64,000 bases of DNA from Molossus alvarezi. Taxonomy: Eukaryota; Chordata; Mammalia; Chiroptera; Molossidae. The translations under genes were made by a program, and so were the position numbers. Below the pieces are notes generated by a model. The model worked only from the letters and a program-made list of their open reading frames with translations, made no database searches and was not told the origin of the DNA. The DNA lies in contig CM073885.1 of NCBI GenBank assembly GCA_037176705.1, positions 168,382,290 through 168,446,289 on the forward strand, read 5' to 3'. Below, in pieces: positions 12,557-24,627 of this stretch. Numbering within the stretch: position 1 is the first letter of the stretch; the number at the start of each line of letters is the position of its first letter.

Positions 12557-12781
12557 AGTCTGGTTGGTGTGGTTCAGTGGTTGAGCATCGACCCATGCAC
12601 CAAGAGGTCACCAGTTCAGTTCCTGGTCAGGACACATGCCCAGGTTGTGGGCCTGATCCCCACTGGGGGGTGAGGCATACAGGAGGCAGCCAATTGATAT
12701 TCTCTCTCATCGAGGTTTCTATCTCTCTCTCCCTCTTTCTTCCTCACTCTCTAAAATCAGTAAAGGAAAAAAATAAATAAA
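12557..12781 (+). mobile_element. tRNA-derived SINE (VES-like, type II)
   Basis: Forward SINE flanked by a perfect 13-bp duplication AAGATGTGGAAAC (12544-12556 and 12782-12794). The head has the A-box-like GGTTCAGTGG and the B-box-like AGTTCAGTTCC, then 'cccaggttgtgggcc', 'ccaattgat', a CT-rich run and an AAATCAGTAAAG tail. Type II differs from type I in body and tail. Confidence 0.92.
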
Positions 12782-13330
12782 AAGATGTGGAAACGGCCCA
12801 AGTGCCCATCAGTAGATGAGTGGATAAAAAATATATCTGGTACATTTACACAATGGAATATATGCAGCTGTAAAAAAGAACCTCTTACCCTTTGAGGCAG
12901 TATGGATGGACCTGGAGATTATTATGCTAAGCAAAGTAAGCCAGCCAAAGAAAGACAAATATCATATGATCTCACTTATATGTGGAATATAATGAACAAA
13001 ATAAACCAACAAATTAAATAGGTCCAGAGACATGGATGCATGGAACAGACTGACAGATCTCAGAAGGAAGAGGGGTGGGAGGGGCAGAGATTAACCAAAG
13101 AACTCATATGCATATATGCGTAGCCATGGGCCCAGACAATAGTGAGGGGCAGGCCTGGGGGGGGGGTGCAGAGGCTGGGTGGATGGGGGAAAAGGGAGGA
13201 AAATGGGAGATATCTGTAATACTTTCAACAATAAAAATAAATTTAAAAAATAATATTAATAATTTAAAATGTCAGAAAAAGAATACATGTGTTAAAGGTA
13301 TTTCCTGAAACATTTATTTATTTATTTAGG

Positions 13331-13333
<3 letters not shown>

Positions 13334-13382
<49 letters not shown>
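13334..13382. repeat. (TG)n(GA)n microsatellite
   Basis: About 17 TG units followed by about 7 GA units, preceded by short TTTA repeats at 13310-13328. Confidence 0.95.
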
Positions 13383-13407
13383 TGGGTTGTGATATAAAAT
13401 ATATATA

Positions 13408-13604
13408 TTTTTTAATATGTTTTTATTGATTTTTTTAGAGAGATGGAAATATCAGTGTGAGAGAGAAACATTGATCAGCTGCCTCCTGCATGCCCCACAC
13501 TGGGAGGGAGGCTGCAACCCGGGCACATGCCCTGACTGGGAATCGAACCAGGACCTCTCAGTCCATGGGACGCCGTTCAATCCACTGAGCCACACTGGCT
13601 GGGC
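13408..13604 (-). mobile_element. tRNA-derived SINE (VES-like, type II)
   Basis: Reverse-oriented. The head is at the right end (GAGCCACACTGGCTGGGC, read on +), the B box is in 'ggaatcgaaccagga', and an AT-rich tail lies at 13408-13435. Possible worn duplication AAAATATRT at about 13395 and 13606. The CT-rich middle is shorter than in the other copies. Confidence 0.88.
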
Positions 13605-14104
13605 TAAAATATGTTATTTTACTGTGAGTCTTAAAAAAAAAAACAAGTTGGAAAGCCACTGCCTTGAGTAACGCAGGATATTTACTGAAGAGAATGTAAA
13701 CTCATTTGAATGCCTGGGTCATAAAAAGGAAGAAGACCATGCTATAGGAGTTACAGAACTAAGGGCAGGAAACGTAAATTGTGAAGGACAAATTTTGGTT
13801 TAGGCAATGGAATACATATTTTTTTTTTTTTTTTGTAATGCAACATTCTGCCGCATGAGGAAATGGGTTTCTATTTTAAAAGTAGCTGCATGGCCACCTG
13901 CATAGGCTGTGGAAACAGTGGTCCCCCATTTAGAGACTAGAAACTCCAGATGATTTTCATCCAATTCTTTGAATGTTGTTTTTTCTGCAGTGATCACAAA
14001 CCCCCAACTTGCTGATTTATGCTATTAAACTCTAAGTTTTTAAGCTATTGTGTATGTTTTTTTTTATTATAGCTTGGTCCATTTTCTACACTCTTATATA
14101 ATGC
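13605..14104. other. Spacer with poly(T) run
   Basis: No gene or recognised repeat. A run of about 16 T lies at 13819-13834 and another T-run near 14060. The open frame at 13800-13997 (- strand) has no recognisable domain. Confidence 0.5.
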
Positions 14105-14338
14105 CCTTAACCTTATTTTTTATTTTATTAATTTTTAATTGAGTTTATCGGGGTGACATTGGTTAATAAAATTATATACGTTTCAGGTGTACAGTTTTAT
14201 AAGACATCATCTGTATATTGTATTGTGTGTTTATCACCCCAAGTCAAATTTTCTTCCATCACCGTGTATCCCCGCTTTACCCTCCTCCACCCCCAGTTCC
14301 CTCTGGCAGTAACCACACTGTTGCCTGTGTCCGTGTAG
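14105..14338 (-). mobile_element. Old LINE-1 3' end fragment
   Basis: Matches the well-known mammalian pattern 'ggggtgacattggttaataaaa...tttcaggtgtacag...accccaagtcaa', which is the reverse complement of an older L1 3'UTR. 5'-truncated and without a clear target duplication. Confidence 0.7.
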
Positions 14339-14690
14339 AATTTTTTAGGGTTTAGGACTAAGAAATTTCAAAATGGTTAAAAAAAATTGCTTTAATTGAA
14401 AACTAGTCCAAGTTATGTTTCACTTTATTTTCCTTTCCTTATGCTCCAAAAAATGAATCATGTATTATAAAATAGGCAAGAACAAATAAAATAATACCAG
14501 TTATAGTGAGAACACTTTAAAATCAGTAGTTTTAAAAATAGCTCTACTTTTCACTAAAGGCTATAGTGTATTTCAAAATGAGAAATTGTAAAAATGGTAT
14601 TAGTATGCTTGTGTATCTCAATCAGGAAGGCAAATAAATTCAGAACACAATGTTATATTGGAAAGATGTCATAACATAAAATAACATGAT

Positions 14691-14881
14691 GTTCCTGCCC
14701 ACCTTCCTTCTGAGATCTGCAAAAGATTAATCAAAAACTTATATGCATATGTGCATAGCCCATGGACATAGATAATAGACAGACGAGGGCCTGGGGCGGG
14801 GTGGGAGATGGGCAGGAGAGAAAAGAGGGGGATAGGGGACATCTGTAATACTCTCAACAATAAAATAAATTTAAAAAAATA
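14691..14881 (+). mobile_element. 5'-truncated LINE-1 insertion, 3'UTR only
   Basis: A 191-bp L1 3'UTR fragment ending 'aataaaataaatttaaaaaaat', bounded by a perfect 10-bp duplication ATAACATGAT (14681-14690, 14882-14891). It is similar to the L1-A and L1-C 3' ends. The duplication shows a genuine short retrotransposition event instead of a remnant. Confidence 0.9.
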
Positions 14882-14891
14882 ATAACATGAT

Positions 14892-16860
14892 ATTTACATG
14901 GGTTTTGATTTCTAATCTCAAAATTTAACATGCTGAGTTTATACATTCCCAGATACAGGCCTGGGCCCTAGTCTCTGGTTATAGAACTTTAAGCATTTTA
15001 GATAGAGAAAACCTCCAATAAATAGGATGAAATGCCACCTGAGGTTTTACAGAGATCATTTTGGTAAAGAAAATGTACAAGTAGAGTTCACTTGATCGTG
15101 GTTCCACAGTTGAGGACAGGTACGAGAGGTTTCTTGGCTTGCCAGAGAGAACATCAACTTAGGACACCAACCTTCTGTTCTATTTCCTAGTCTTCTCTCT
15201 CTTTTCCATTCTACAGTATTTAAGCTAATAGTCTCTAATTGCCAGGTCGAATCAAACAATTTATAATCCACAGAGAACCATATGCTACATTGGCCTCAAG
15301 GTCCCCCACAGGTATATGCAAAACAGATGGAAGTTAAAAATGAGTTAATGAGATAAACTGGCATTTCACCCCCATATGACAAGCCATGGAAAACATTCAT
15401 ATGATTAGAAGCTTTAACAAGTCAAAATTCATTTTTTATTAAATCAATTAAAAAATTCAAGTGCTGATTAATTCAATCTTATTCAGTATGCAAAACAGAC
15501 ATTTTTCTATATGCTTAATCACGGGTTGGAGTAGCCACTAAATTACTTCACCAACATAGATAACTACACATAGTCCTGGTATGAAAACCCCAACTGCTCA
15601 CCCAGTCCAGTTTTCTATGAGCAAGAAAATTTCCATTATAGCTTAAAAGAAATTAGATGTCAGATAGGGTAATTTACATGAGACCTAGAACAATCTCACT
15701 TTCTTTCTATTTTTTGAGGAATGTAGATGCCTCTGCTCCTATTACACAGAAGAAAGAGATGGAGTTGGTGCAGGGCCAGGTGTTCCAGGACGGCTAGAGT
15801 GTAAAAGTTCTGCTAAATTAACTTAGGCTACTTATACCCTGAGAATATGGTGTCCACAACTTGTCTTTGGCAAATGAGGTCCAGAGCTTTCATGGCCTCA
15901 CAGACAACTGCTGCTTCCTGTCACAGCACCTCATTATACCCATGATCTTACAAGCCATACTCCCATCGGTGACCTTGGTCTTTGCCGTGAGTAGGACACC
16001 GCGGTGTTAGTTTGGCAGGATTTTCTCTTCCTAGGTTCCACATTTTTGTCATCCATTAAAATACCTGCTAATATATTATTTTTCTGTCTGTCTCTTGGCA
16101 GTCATCATTTCTTTGATAATACTTTGCATTTACAGCTTCTTTTTTCATATTCCCTAAATGCTACAGGGACTTTTCATAAAAAATTTCTTTTTATTTCCTT
16201 TAAATCTCACAGTCTGCTTTTTAGTTCATGGGTAATCGTTACCCCAGTGGTTCCTAATGAGTGAATCTTCTCAGTCTGACCATTCCCTAATCTCTTCGGC
16301 CTCAACAGGATTTTCGAAAGTTCAGATTGAAGCAACACAGGCCATTCCGCTTCTCTGTTCAGAGGGAGGCAGTCTGCTGTGCTTAATTACGCTGTCTCAT
16401 AGGATGCGCCCGAGCTCCTACAGCAATCATGACTCTTAACTCTTCTTTCTAATGCCCCGAGCTGACTTCATTTCTGAATTTACTTCCAAAGAACTTCTAA
16501 CTATAACATTCTTATTCTGCTGCTATTTATAAAACAAGTGTATAGAGCAGCTTATGGGATCTTGGGTTTGTGCTTTCTTTGTTCTATTTCTCAGTGTCTT
16601 AATTAGGCTTTTTAAATTGTATATCTTGAATCCACTATTCTTGACCTGAGATGACAAGTTGCCATTCTGTAAGTGACCTAATTAACCCCACCAGGTCCTT
16701 TCCACTTAGGGCCGGCTGTGTCTGTGACAGCAGGAGGGGAACAGATGTGAAGTCCAGACCTCATTTCCACTGTGCCTCCGACCTGCTGCTTGAAAGAGCC
16801 AACCCAGAGGCCCTCCAGCTGCTGAGATTTCTGAGGACTGACTGACGCCAGGGTTTCCCA
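14892..16860. other. Non-repetitive spacer
   Basis: About 2 kb with no recognised repeat or gene. Open frames are all under 90 codons without recognisable domains (for example 16004-16264). I cannot exclude a conserved non-coding element. Confidence 0.45.
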
Positions 16861-16864
16861 GGCA

Positions 16865-17165
16865 GTACAGGAGGGGTGCAGGTTTTTGGGGTTGGGTGCT
16901 TGCAGATTTGCCTCCCAGCTCTACTTTTTTTTTTTTTTTTTGGTACACGCCCCTAGTGGTAACCGAACCCAGGACTCTCTGGTCTGCAGGCCAACACTCC
17001 AACCGCTGAGCCAAACCAGCCAGGGCCCAGCTCTACTTCTTACTAACTATGAGAATTTAGGCAAATTGTTTAACCTTTCAGTTGAGACTGCCTCCTAGAG
17101 CTTCAGTGAAGACCAAAAGATGTTACATAATACAACACAGGAAGTGCTAGCTAATATCTAAACCA
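16865..17165 (+). repeat. MIR-like ancient SINE, split by a short SINE
   Basis: The right part at 17036-17165 reads 'cttactaactatgagaatttaggcaaattgtttaacc', a worn version of the MIR core 'taactgtgtgaccttgggcaagttacttaacc'. The left part at 16865-16925 is weaker. Interrupted by the SINE at 16926-17025. Confidence 0.6.
16926..17025 (-). mobile_element. Head-only SINE (tRNA part plus A-tail, type III)
   Basis: A 100-bp insertion with duplication CCCAGCTCTACTT (16914-16926, 17026-17038). On the - strand it holds only the tRNA-like head (A box 'tggctcagcgg', B box 'gggttcggttacc'), ends at GGGGCGTGTACC, and goes straight into an A-run of about 20. No CT-rich body is present. The copy at 44562-44664 ends at the same point. 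Confidence 0.88.
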
Positions 17166-18873
17166 ATAAGCCTTCGGCAAAGTGTTAATTGCCTCTCATT
17201 AATTCATTTAAAGGTCTTGGTGTTTTATAGCATGTTGGGGTTAGAATAACTCCCTCTGTGGTTAGAGTAACTTTAACTTTTTCTACATATCAATATCTCT
17301 ACAGAAGCTTTATGTTTCAGATGCTTACAGTGAAATGGACCACATGGAAGAAAGGTAAACAATTCAAACTAACAGATGAAAAGGTAATCCTTTTTACCAA
17401 GACAGTATGTTTCCTCAGAATGGAGATTTCCTTTCGATCCTCTTTTCTATCAATTCATTCAATAGTTATTGTAGGCAGTGCCATGCTGCACTCTGGGAAA
17501 TCAAGAGAAGCAGTAACCTGGTCTCTGACTGGTAGAAGCTACAAGGCTAATTCAGGAAACCAGATTCCGACAATGAGTGGTGTCTGCAGGATGGAATGTC
17601 ATTTGGTGCCGACCGATGTGGATCTGAAAATTAGGAAGGCCTAGTTTGGGGCTCTGAACACAGCTGATACTCAGCCAATGCTCATAACTAATTCCAGTAA
17701 TGATGTAAAACCAATGACATTGAAAAGTATATGCCTGGGCATCCCAATATAATAATTTTCAGAATATGAAAATTGATTGTCTTTGTCACCAGTAACAGGT
17801 CTATAAAAGATGTCTTCTTGTTTTTGTTTTAATGAATAAATAAAAGAAACAATAATTTTTAAAAAACACACTAAGTCATAGGAGAGTGATAGCTGGAGCA
17901 AAATAAATGGAGTGAGGGTTACTTCCCCTCCTGGGCCCTAGCAATCGCAGTAATTTATATATATTTGAGATCCTGTGATACCCTGACTTTATGTTCCTTT
18001 TAAACAATCTTATCAGCACGCCTCCCTCTGAGCCTTCCTCCAGTATTCACCTCGACAAAGGCACTTTCTTTCCCTAGATTCTTGTCATTGTTCCCGTCAA
18101 CTACTGATGAGAGATGGATAGCCCGGGCACAACCTGCAAGCTATCTGTCTGGAACACAGGACCCACTGGGAGGGGAAGAGAACACCATTTTCTCTTCTCC
18201 AATAAGTGCCTCTCCTTTGTTACTTTATCTTCATGTCAATGAACTCTTATGGCTTGAAAAAGAAGCCCTCCTAAGAATCTTTTTATGAAAAGAAGCCAAG
18301 AAAATATGGCCATTCACCAACCTGAAGCAATACCCAGTTATCACAGGGCAGAGACAGAGAAAGCATGTATAGGGCAGACATTTCATTACCTCACCGGATA
18401 TTAAAATCCTGTTATCTGGGTTGTCAACATTGTGATCACAAACACAGCCCCAAAAGTGATTGCTTCTTGGAATGTACCTTTAAAGATCATTTATAATTCA
18501 GTAATACTACCCTGGCTGCTAATATTGATTAGCAGTCAACTACATTAATCAACTGATACAATGAAAACATCAGGGAAAGAGAAACTCTCAGGGAGAAACA
18601 AAAATGAACAGAAGCCAAACAGAACTTCTGCAGGACAGTTGTCCACCTGGGGAAAAGTCACGGCTTTGCTTTAACTTCTGATTTCTCTGTAATAATAATA
18701 AACAAAAGGTAAGTGCAATTCAATAAAGTAGAGATATAGAGAAGGCATAGAAAATACACTGGGAACTTATAATCATACTGAACTTGACTTATACATTCTA
18801 AGTTTAAAGATAAAAAATTTTTAAAGTTTATAAATATATCTCCTGGGACCTTCAGTAAGAAACCCCTTGTAAT
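17166..18873. other. Spacer, with possible worn L2 at 17450-17560
   Basis: No gene seen. At 17450-17560, 'attcattcaatagttattgtaggcagtgcc' resembles the reverse complement of an L2 3' end, at low confidence. The longest frame (17258-17644, + strand) shows no recognised domain. Confidence 0.4.
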
Positions 18874-18888
18874 AAGATTCAAAGCTGG

Positions 18889-19113
18889 GCCCTGGCCAGT
18901 TTTGCTCAGCAGTTAGAGCGTCGGCCTGTGGTCCAGAAAGACCCGGGTTCAGTTCCTGCTAAGGGCACATACCTCGGTTGCAATTTGTCCTCGGCCCTCG
19001 TTGGTTGTGTGGGTGGCATCCACTCGATGTGTCCCTTTCATGTCGATGTCTCTCTCTCTCTCTTCCTCTCTCTTCCTCCCACTCTTCCTGAACAAAAAAA
19101 TTGGGGAAAAAAA
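18889..19113 (+). mobile_element. tRNA-derived SINE (VES-like, type I)
   Basis: Forward type I SINE with a perfect 15-bp duplication AAGATTCAAAGCTGG (18874-18888, 19114-19128). A and B boxes are visible in the head. Unlike its sisters it lacks the TCCTC-GAGGA hairpin before the A-tail and ends 'ctgaacaaaaaaattgggg'. Confidence 0.93.
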
Positions 19114-19128
19114 AAGATTCAAAGCTGG

Positions 19129-20954
19129 TAGATGAAACTTTCTTAGAAGAGTCCAGTATGCATTTCCCATGCTATAAGAGTGAAAAGCCAGTATTATTGA
19201 AACACGTAGGCCACGATTCACAATGGGATGTAATGTTCTCCCAGGTTTGAAAGATGAACCTGTGGATATAACTCTCAAGCAAATAAATGAAGAGAAAGAC
19301 CTAAACATGCTTTGTCCTAATGCAGATGGGCCATGTGTGTCCTCTGGAATATCCGTTTCCAAATGGCTTCTACCCTGCCTTGCTTAGGACATCCTTGCTG
19401 GCAGATAGTACTTAGTAAACCCTGGGATATGGATGTGTGAGAGACTTGCAAGGTTGTCATAGGTGGGTAACCTAATCAACACTAGCCCCAGCTCTGATCC
19501 CACATGCAACCCCAGACCAAAAATGAACCATTTCAAGTCACCAAATCAGTGACAACTGATTCACCGGAACTCAAGGATGGTTAATATTTGAGCAGCACTC
19601 ATGTAAGAATTCCTACCGTCAGGCCGCTTTTTATATTCCTGTCTAGAAACAATTCTTGGGCTTTCCAAATGACCACCGTGGCCACCTGCGGCATAGAAAG
19701 GCTACTTTATAAAAAGCAACTACCGGACATTTTCCACTCTAAAAAATTAACAATAGAATAAGAGGGCCTCGTTGAGAAGAACTGATGCAACACTATATGA
19801 AGGCATATAATTAACATTTATCTTGAGGATATACATGTGATAGAGCAGCCATGGGTATGGAAGTCAGGGAGTAGACTATTTGACATTTTTCCTTTTGATT
19901 GTTCTTAATCTTAACTCTCAGATATTCCTCTGATCTCTTCTGACCTCAGGATCCCAGGGACTATTTTTGGAATTTTCTAATCTTTTAGTCCAATTATCTC
20001 TCAAGACTATTCTCAGTCATTTGAACAGGTTATTTCCCTTTTATGTTTTGAAAGTGAAGTTAATACCTTTGGTGAAAAAGGTTAAAAGCAAAGACTGTTC
20101 TCTTAGAAACAACAGTTTAGTTATTTACATTTTCCCTTTTTAAAATAACACTTCTGCGCCCCCCTTCCCGCATACACACAACCATGATGCAAAGGAAAGA
20201 TGAACATTCATAAAATAAAAATCTGGGGAGCCTAGCAAGGTACGAAGTGAGAAGCCTATATCTTGTCTTCACAGAATTCTGGCTGAAGCTTCAGAGCGAA
20301 GAATGCAAAGTCGGATGTTTGCATATTCTAAAGAGAGGGGGTGACCAATACAGAACATGCTAAGAGGTTATTTTAAAAATAAACAGACAGGTAACCATTG
20401 TTCTTCTACCCCTACATCAAGTCATGCCAGGAAGAACCACTCAGCCTGTTCCAGGATAGAAACATCTTCTGGTTGGATGCTTGCCACGCAGCACAAATAC
20501 ATAGGTCCCTGTCTATTAATGGTCCCTGAGGAGTATGGCACCAGATATCTTGGAAAACCTTGGGTTCATGTAACACAAAGACTGGTACCTGACACTTACT
20601 GGGAGAAAGTCTAAAGATAAGAAACTTGCTGGAGTTGTCCTGCTAACACAGTAAGTAGAGAGGCTATTATGAAAGTAAAATACCTTTCCAGTGATGAATT
20701 TACCCATCAAAAGAGTGGGCCCCACAGGATTTGGCTAGGCTTGATTTATCTTGATGAAGACACTGTCCAAGAGGTCTGCCAAGGGTTAAGTGATCCCAGC
20801 AGAAACAAGCTGTGAGGGGGGCACCACAGAGAAGTAAGTTATAAGAGACATTAGTCAGAGTGGGGCAGGAAATCTTAGGTCAGAAGTCCTCAGTGGGAGA
20901 ATTTCTGAAGAATTCTGTATTAATTATTATTTATTTGTCCTGTGCAAAAATAAA
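19129..20954. other. Non-repetitive spacer
   Basis: About 1.8 kb without a recognised gene or repeat. Small frames (20357-20614 and others) have no recognisable domain. Confidence 0.45.
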
Positions 20955-20970
20955 ACCACAAACTTTTAAA

Positions 20971-21173
20971 TTTTATTTTTTCCCTTTATTAATTTCAGAG
21001 AGAGAGAGAGAGAGAGAAACATCAATGAGAGAGAACATCGATTGGCCACCTCCTGCATGCCCCACACTGGGGATCTGGCCTACAACCTGGGCATGTGCCC
21101 TGACCGGGAATTGAACCGGCAACCTCTTGGTGCATGGGTCGATGCTCAACAACTGAGCCACACTGGCTGGGCA
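20971..21173 (-). mobile_element. tRNA-derived SINE (VES-like, type II)
   Basis: Reverse SINE flanked by ACCACAAACTTTTAAA (20955-20970) and ACCACACACTTTTAAA (21175-21190), one mismatch. The tRNA-like head lies at the right end, with B box in 'ggaattgaaccggc'. A (GA)n run of about 18 bp at 20997-21016 is its expanded CT-rich part. Confidence 0.92.
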
Positions 21174-21474
21174 GAACCACACACTTTTAAAACAATACAC
21201 ATTGTTATCTTATTGTTTCTGTGGGTTAGAAGACCCATGGCTTAGTGGGGTCCTCTGCAAGGCTGCAATTAAAGTGTTGGTTTGGATTGTGGTCTCATCT
21301 GGGGCTTGACTGGAGGAGGATCCCACTTCCGCTATCATGTGGTACAGGGAGCATCCAGTTCTTTGTCATATTGATAGCCTCAGTTTCTTGCTGTGTATTA
21401 GCTGGAGGCTGCACTCAGCTCTTTGCCACATGACCCTCTCCATAGACGCTTACAGCATAGCAACTAATTTCAAA

Positions 21475-21630
21475 TACGGTCTTTCCTCGCCACTTCACAC
21501 TTCAACTTCCGTGGCTTCACTCTATCACGTTTTTGTTTTTTTTTTCCAAATATAGTATAGCATTTGAAAAAAACGTGATAGAGTGAAGCAGCAAAAGTCA
21601 AAGCACAAAGTGGCGATGGACGACTGTATA
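21475..21630. mobile_element. Tigger-like MITE with ~58-bp terminal inverted repeats
   Basis: Near-palindromic element. The left arm (about 21477-21535, 'ccacttcacacttcaac...cactctatcacgttttt') is repeated inverted in the right arm (about 21566-21626), with a ~30-bp T/A-rich middle. The outer ends are next to TA, as for pogo/Tigger elements. It has no coding capacity. The innermost arm (CACTCTATCACGTTTTT) matches perfectly. Confidence 0.8.
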
Positions 21631-21717
21631 GTAAATAAAGAATTCTACTTTGCAAAAATTCATTTATCACGGTAGAGTCTGAAACTGATTAACTGTGATA
21701 AACGAGGGCCGACTGTA
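21631..21717. mobile_element. Tigger-like terminal fragment
   Basis: Reads 'aataaagaattctactttgc...gataaacgagggccgactgta', the recognisable end of a Tigger-type element (its reverse complement starts TACAGTCGGCCCTCG). It directly abuts the MITE at 21475-21630. The opposite end of this element was not found. Confidence 0.65.
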
Positions 21718-22183
21718 CAGCAGGGGACAGAGTCCACTAACAAGACAAATAAAAGCTTTGCATGAAAGAAAGAGCCAGCCTTCAGATGTTTACCATGATC
21801 AAGGGCATTTGAGAACCAAGGAAGAAATGCAGACAACACAAGCCATCTTCGGGCACTCTTTGTCTCTCCCATCTTTCTTCCTTTTCACAAAACCCTGGAA
21901 GAGGCATGAGCAGCAAAGTGAAGGACAGGAGATGAAAGACCCAGGGGTAAAAGCTGAAATGTCTAACCATCTTACTTCAGGCTTCTAATCCTATATCAGA
22001 CTGGGAGCTGAGAGGGAGGGGACAAAGTATTAAGATTAAGGGGAGATCAAATTACTTTTTTATTACAGCAAACTACACTTTTTAAAATGTAGATATAAGA
22101 CTGTACCTGAACACATCAAAGTGATTGAAAAAGCTAAGAGATCATTAAATGTATCATTCTGGGAATATCATTAAAAAAATATT
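21718..22183. other. Spacer
   Basis: No recognised gene or repeat. Confidence 0.45.
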
Positions 22184-24260
22184 GGAGATTCCAAGATGGC
22201 ATGGATTCAGTGGAAGCTACACTGACCTTCTCCCAGGACCAAACTGGAATTACAACTAAAATATAGAAAAATCATCCTGAATAACCAACTGAAGGAGATA
22301 AAGAGGAGCCCACATCAACACTGGTGGGAAGTGTGGAGGCATGAGAGGGCTGGCTGGGCTCCCACAGGCAGCAGCTGAAGTGCTGGAGGAATATCTCAGT
22401 TGAGGGGGCGGGGGGGGGCATGAGTAGTCTGGGATCTAAACCCCAAGCTGAGCTCCCCAGCCTAGAGTAACAGAACTGGGTAAGGTGCCCACATAATATC
22501 TAGCTGTAAAAATACCAGAGGTTCTGTCATGCAGAGAGAGATGGCTAGAGACATAGTCACCCTCTTAAAGGGCCAACACACTAAATTTCATTAGCAGTCA
22601 CTCACCTTGGGCTCTGGGAGAGGGAGGGCAGGAGAGGGAGCTGTGTGAGGAGAGTCTGGGTTGGGTAGCTCTGGAGAGAGAGCTGAAAAGACAGCTGCTA
22701 CAATCCTTGGGCTGAGTCATTCACAATGCTGAAGAAGCAATCTTTCTCAGGCAAAATTTTATCATCAATGTAACTTTAACCTGGGGGGAAGCAATAGCCC
22801 CACCCACTGGAAACCCTCTCACCCCACCTTGTGGAATTTATGCCCTGCTGAAGACTACAACCTGAGGCTCATTAAGTGACTGAGACTAACAGTCAACCTG
22901 CAGGCAGAGGCAGATCTCTGGGTGCTTTGAGTCTTTGCCTCATCTACTCTTGGGCCCAGAGCTAGGAAAAGCAGACCTTGGTGCACAGCTTAGTCCTTTC
23001 CACACACACCCAGCCCAAGAAGAGGGAGCCACAAGCTGTAGATCACTGATAGCTCCAAAAAGGACACTCAGTGCTAGTCACAAACAGCGTCTGATATTGG
23101 CCTGCACCAGAGACCCTCTAAAGAGGCCCAAAACCAATAAACCCAGTGGCTAGCTTCAGACAACAACAGAGCAGGATCTAATAAGTTTCACAAGCAGTAT
23201 ATTCATGGGGAGATACTGGCAGGCTCCAAACCATACTGAGGTCCACTTTGTGTGATAGGCACCTGCACAGTAGCCCACATGCTATGTTGGGGGTTGAGCC
23301 TCACTGTCAGCCAGACAGAGGATCAAGCCTATGCATGAATGGTCCAAAAGCAATCAAGACCCCCATTTCAATAGGAAAGCCCACACAGTGTGCACAAGGG
23401 ACATTATTAGTGCAGCCAGGTCTGGTGATTAAGGAGATTGTTCCACTGGGTCCCACAGGTCACCTACTACATAAGGCCACCATATCAAGACTGGGAGTCA
23501 TGGCAAATCTACCTAACACAGAGAAACAAACCCAAATAGATGACCAAAATGGGGAAACAAAGAAATAAGCTCCAGATGAGAGAACAAGAGAATTCTCCAG
23601 ATGAAGAGCTAACAGAAATGGAGATAAGCAATTTATCAGATATAAAGTTCAGAGTAATAATTATGAGGATGTGCAAAAGTATAAAAAAAGATATAGAAAC
23701 TATGAAAAACAAGCAATTGGAAATGAAGAATGACACAGCAGAAATGAAGCAACACTGGAAGGAATAAATAGCAGACTACAGAAAGCTGAGGAACAGATCA
23801 ATTAATTAGAAAACAGGGTGGAAAAAAATTTACTGAATCAGAGAACCCAAAGAAAAAACTATTTAAAAACAGGACAATTTAAGGGAGCTGTGAGACAACA
23901 TGAATTGTAGCAATATCCACCTCATAGAAGCACCAGAAGGAGAAAAAAAGTGAGCAATGGGTAGAGAACCTGTTTGAAAAAATAATAGCAGAAAACTTTC
24001 CTAACCTGGTGAAGGAAATGTCACACAAGTTCAGGAAGCAAAGAAAGTCCCAAATAAGAAGAATCCAAAGAGGCACATGCCAAGACACATAATGATTAAA
24101 ATGCCAAAAATCAAAGACAAGGAGAGAATATTAAAGGTAACAAGAGAAAAGCAATTTGTTATCTACAAAGGAGCTCCCATAAGGCCATCAGCTGATTTCT
24201 CAACAGAAATGGCAGAAGGAAATGGCATAAAGTATTCAAGGTAATGAAAAGCAAATATCT

Positions 24261-24571
24261 GGCCCTGGCCGGTTTTGCTCAGTGGTTAGAGGATCGGCCT
24301 GCAGTCCAGAGAGACCCAGGTTTGGTTCCTGTTAAGGGCACATACCTCGGTTGCAGTTTGTCCCCAGCTCTGGTTGGGTTGTGCGGGAGGCAGCCACTCG
24401 ATGTGTCCCTTTTACGTTGATATTTCTCTCTATATATCTCTCTCTTCCTCTCTCTCCCTCCCACTCTATCTGAACAAAAAATGGAAAAATGTCCTTGGGT
24501 GAGGATAAAAAATAAAAATAATAATAAAAGAAAATGTCTTGGGGCTATAGGAATAGATGAAAAGAAAGAAA

Positions 24572-24627
<56 letters not shown>

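Larger units (their letters stand above)
10198..12992 (+). pseudogene. LINE-1 ORF2 pseudogene of L1-A, endonuclease half deleted
   Basis: ORF2 starts at about 10198, but within about 30 bp the sequence jumps to the reverse transcriptase region ('atatccctgatgaacatagat', near 10240). Compared with L1-B, roughly 1.58 kb is absent, covering all of the endonuclease domain. What remains is the reverse transcriptase from DQVGFI (about 10338) with a catalytic box degraded to FIDG near 11010, then the C-terminal region to the stop at 12990-12992. A SINE (10490-10737) splits the reverse transcriptase and another (12557-12781) splits the C-terminal end. It cannot encode an active protein. Confidence 0.87.
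1370..13258 (+). mobile_element. L1-A: old LINE-1, split by L1-B and two SINEs
   Basis: This is a decayed + strand LINE-1. The 5' end lies at 1370-1500 and reads like the starts of the other L1s here (a GGTGGCAGAG-type start, then a 'cagaaccaaactggaat' block). A - strand L1 (L1-B) interrupts it at about 1501-7439, and it resumes at 7440 with 5'UTR, ORF1 from 9244 and a partial ORF2 from about 10198. The 3'UTR ends in an AATAAA-like A-rich tail near 13258. The flanks share AATTTAAR at 1361-1368 and 13261-13268, a possible worn target duplication. SINEs sit at 10490-10737 and 12557-12781. The first ~1.6 kb of ORF2 is missing. It is certainly non-functional. Subfamily was not determined. Confidence 0.85.
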
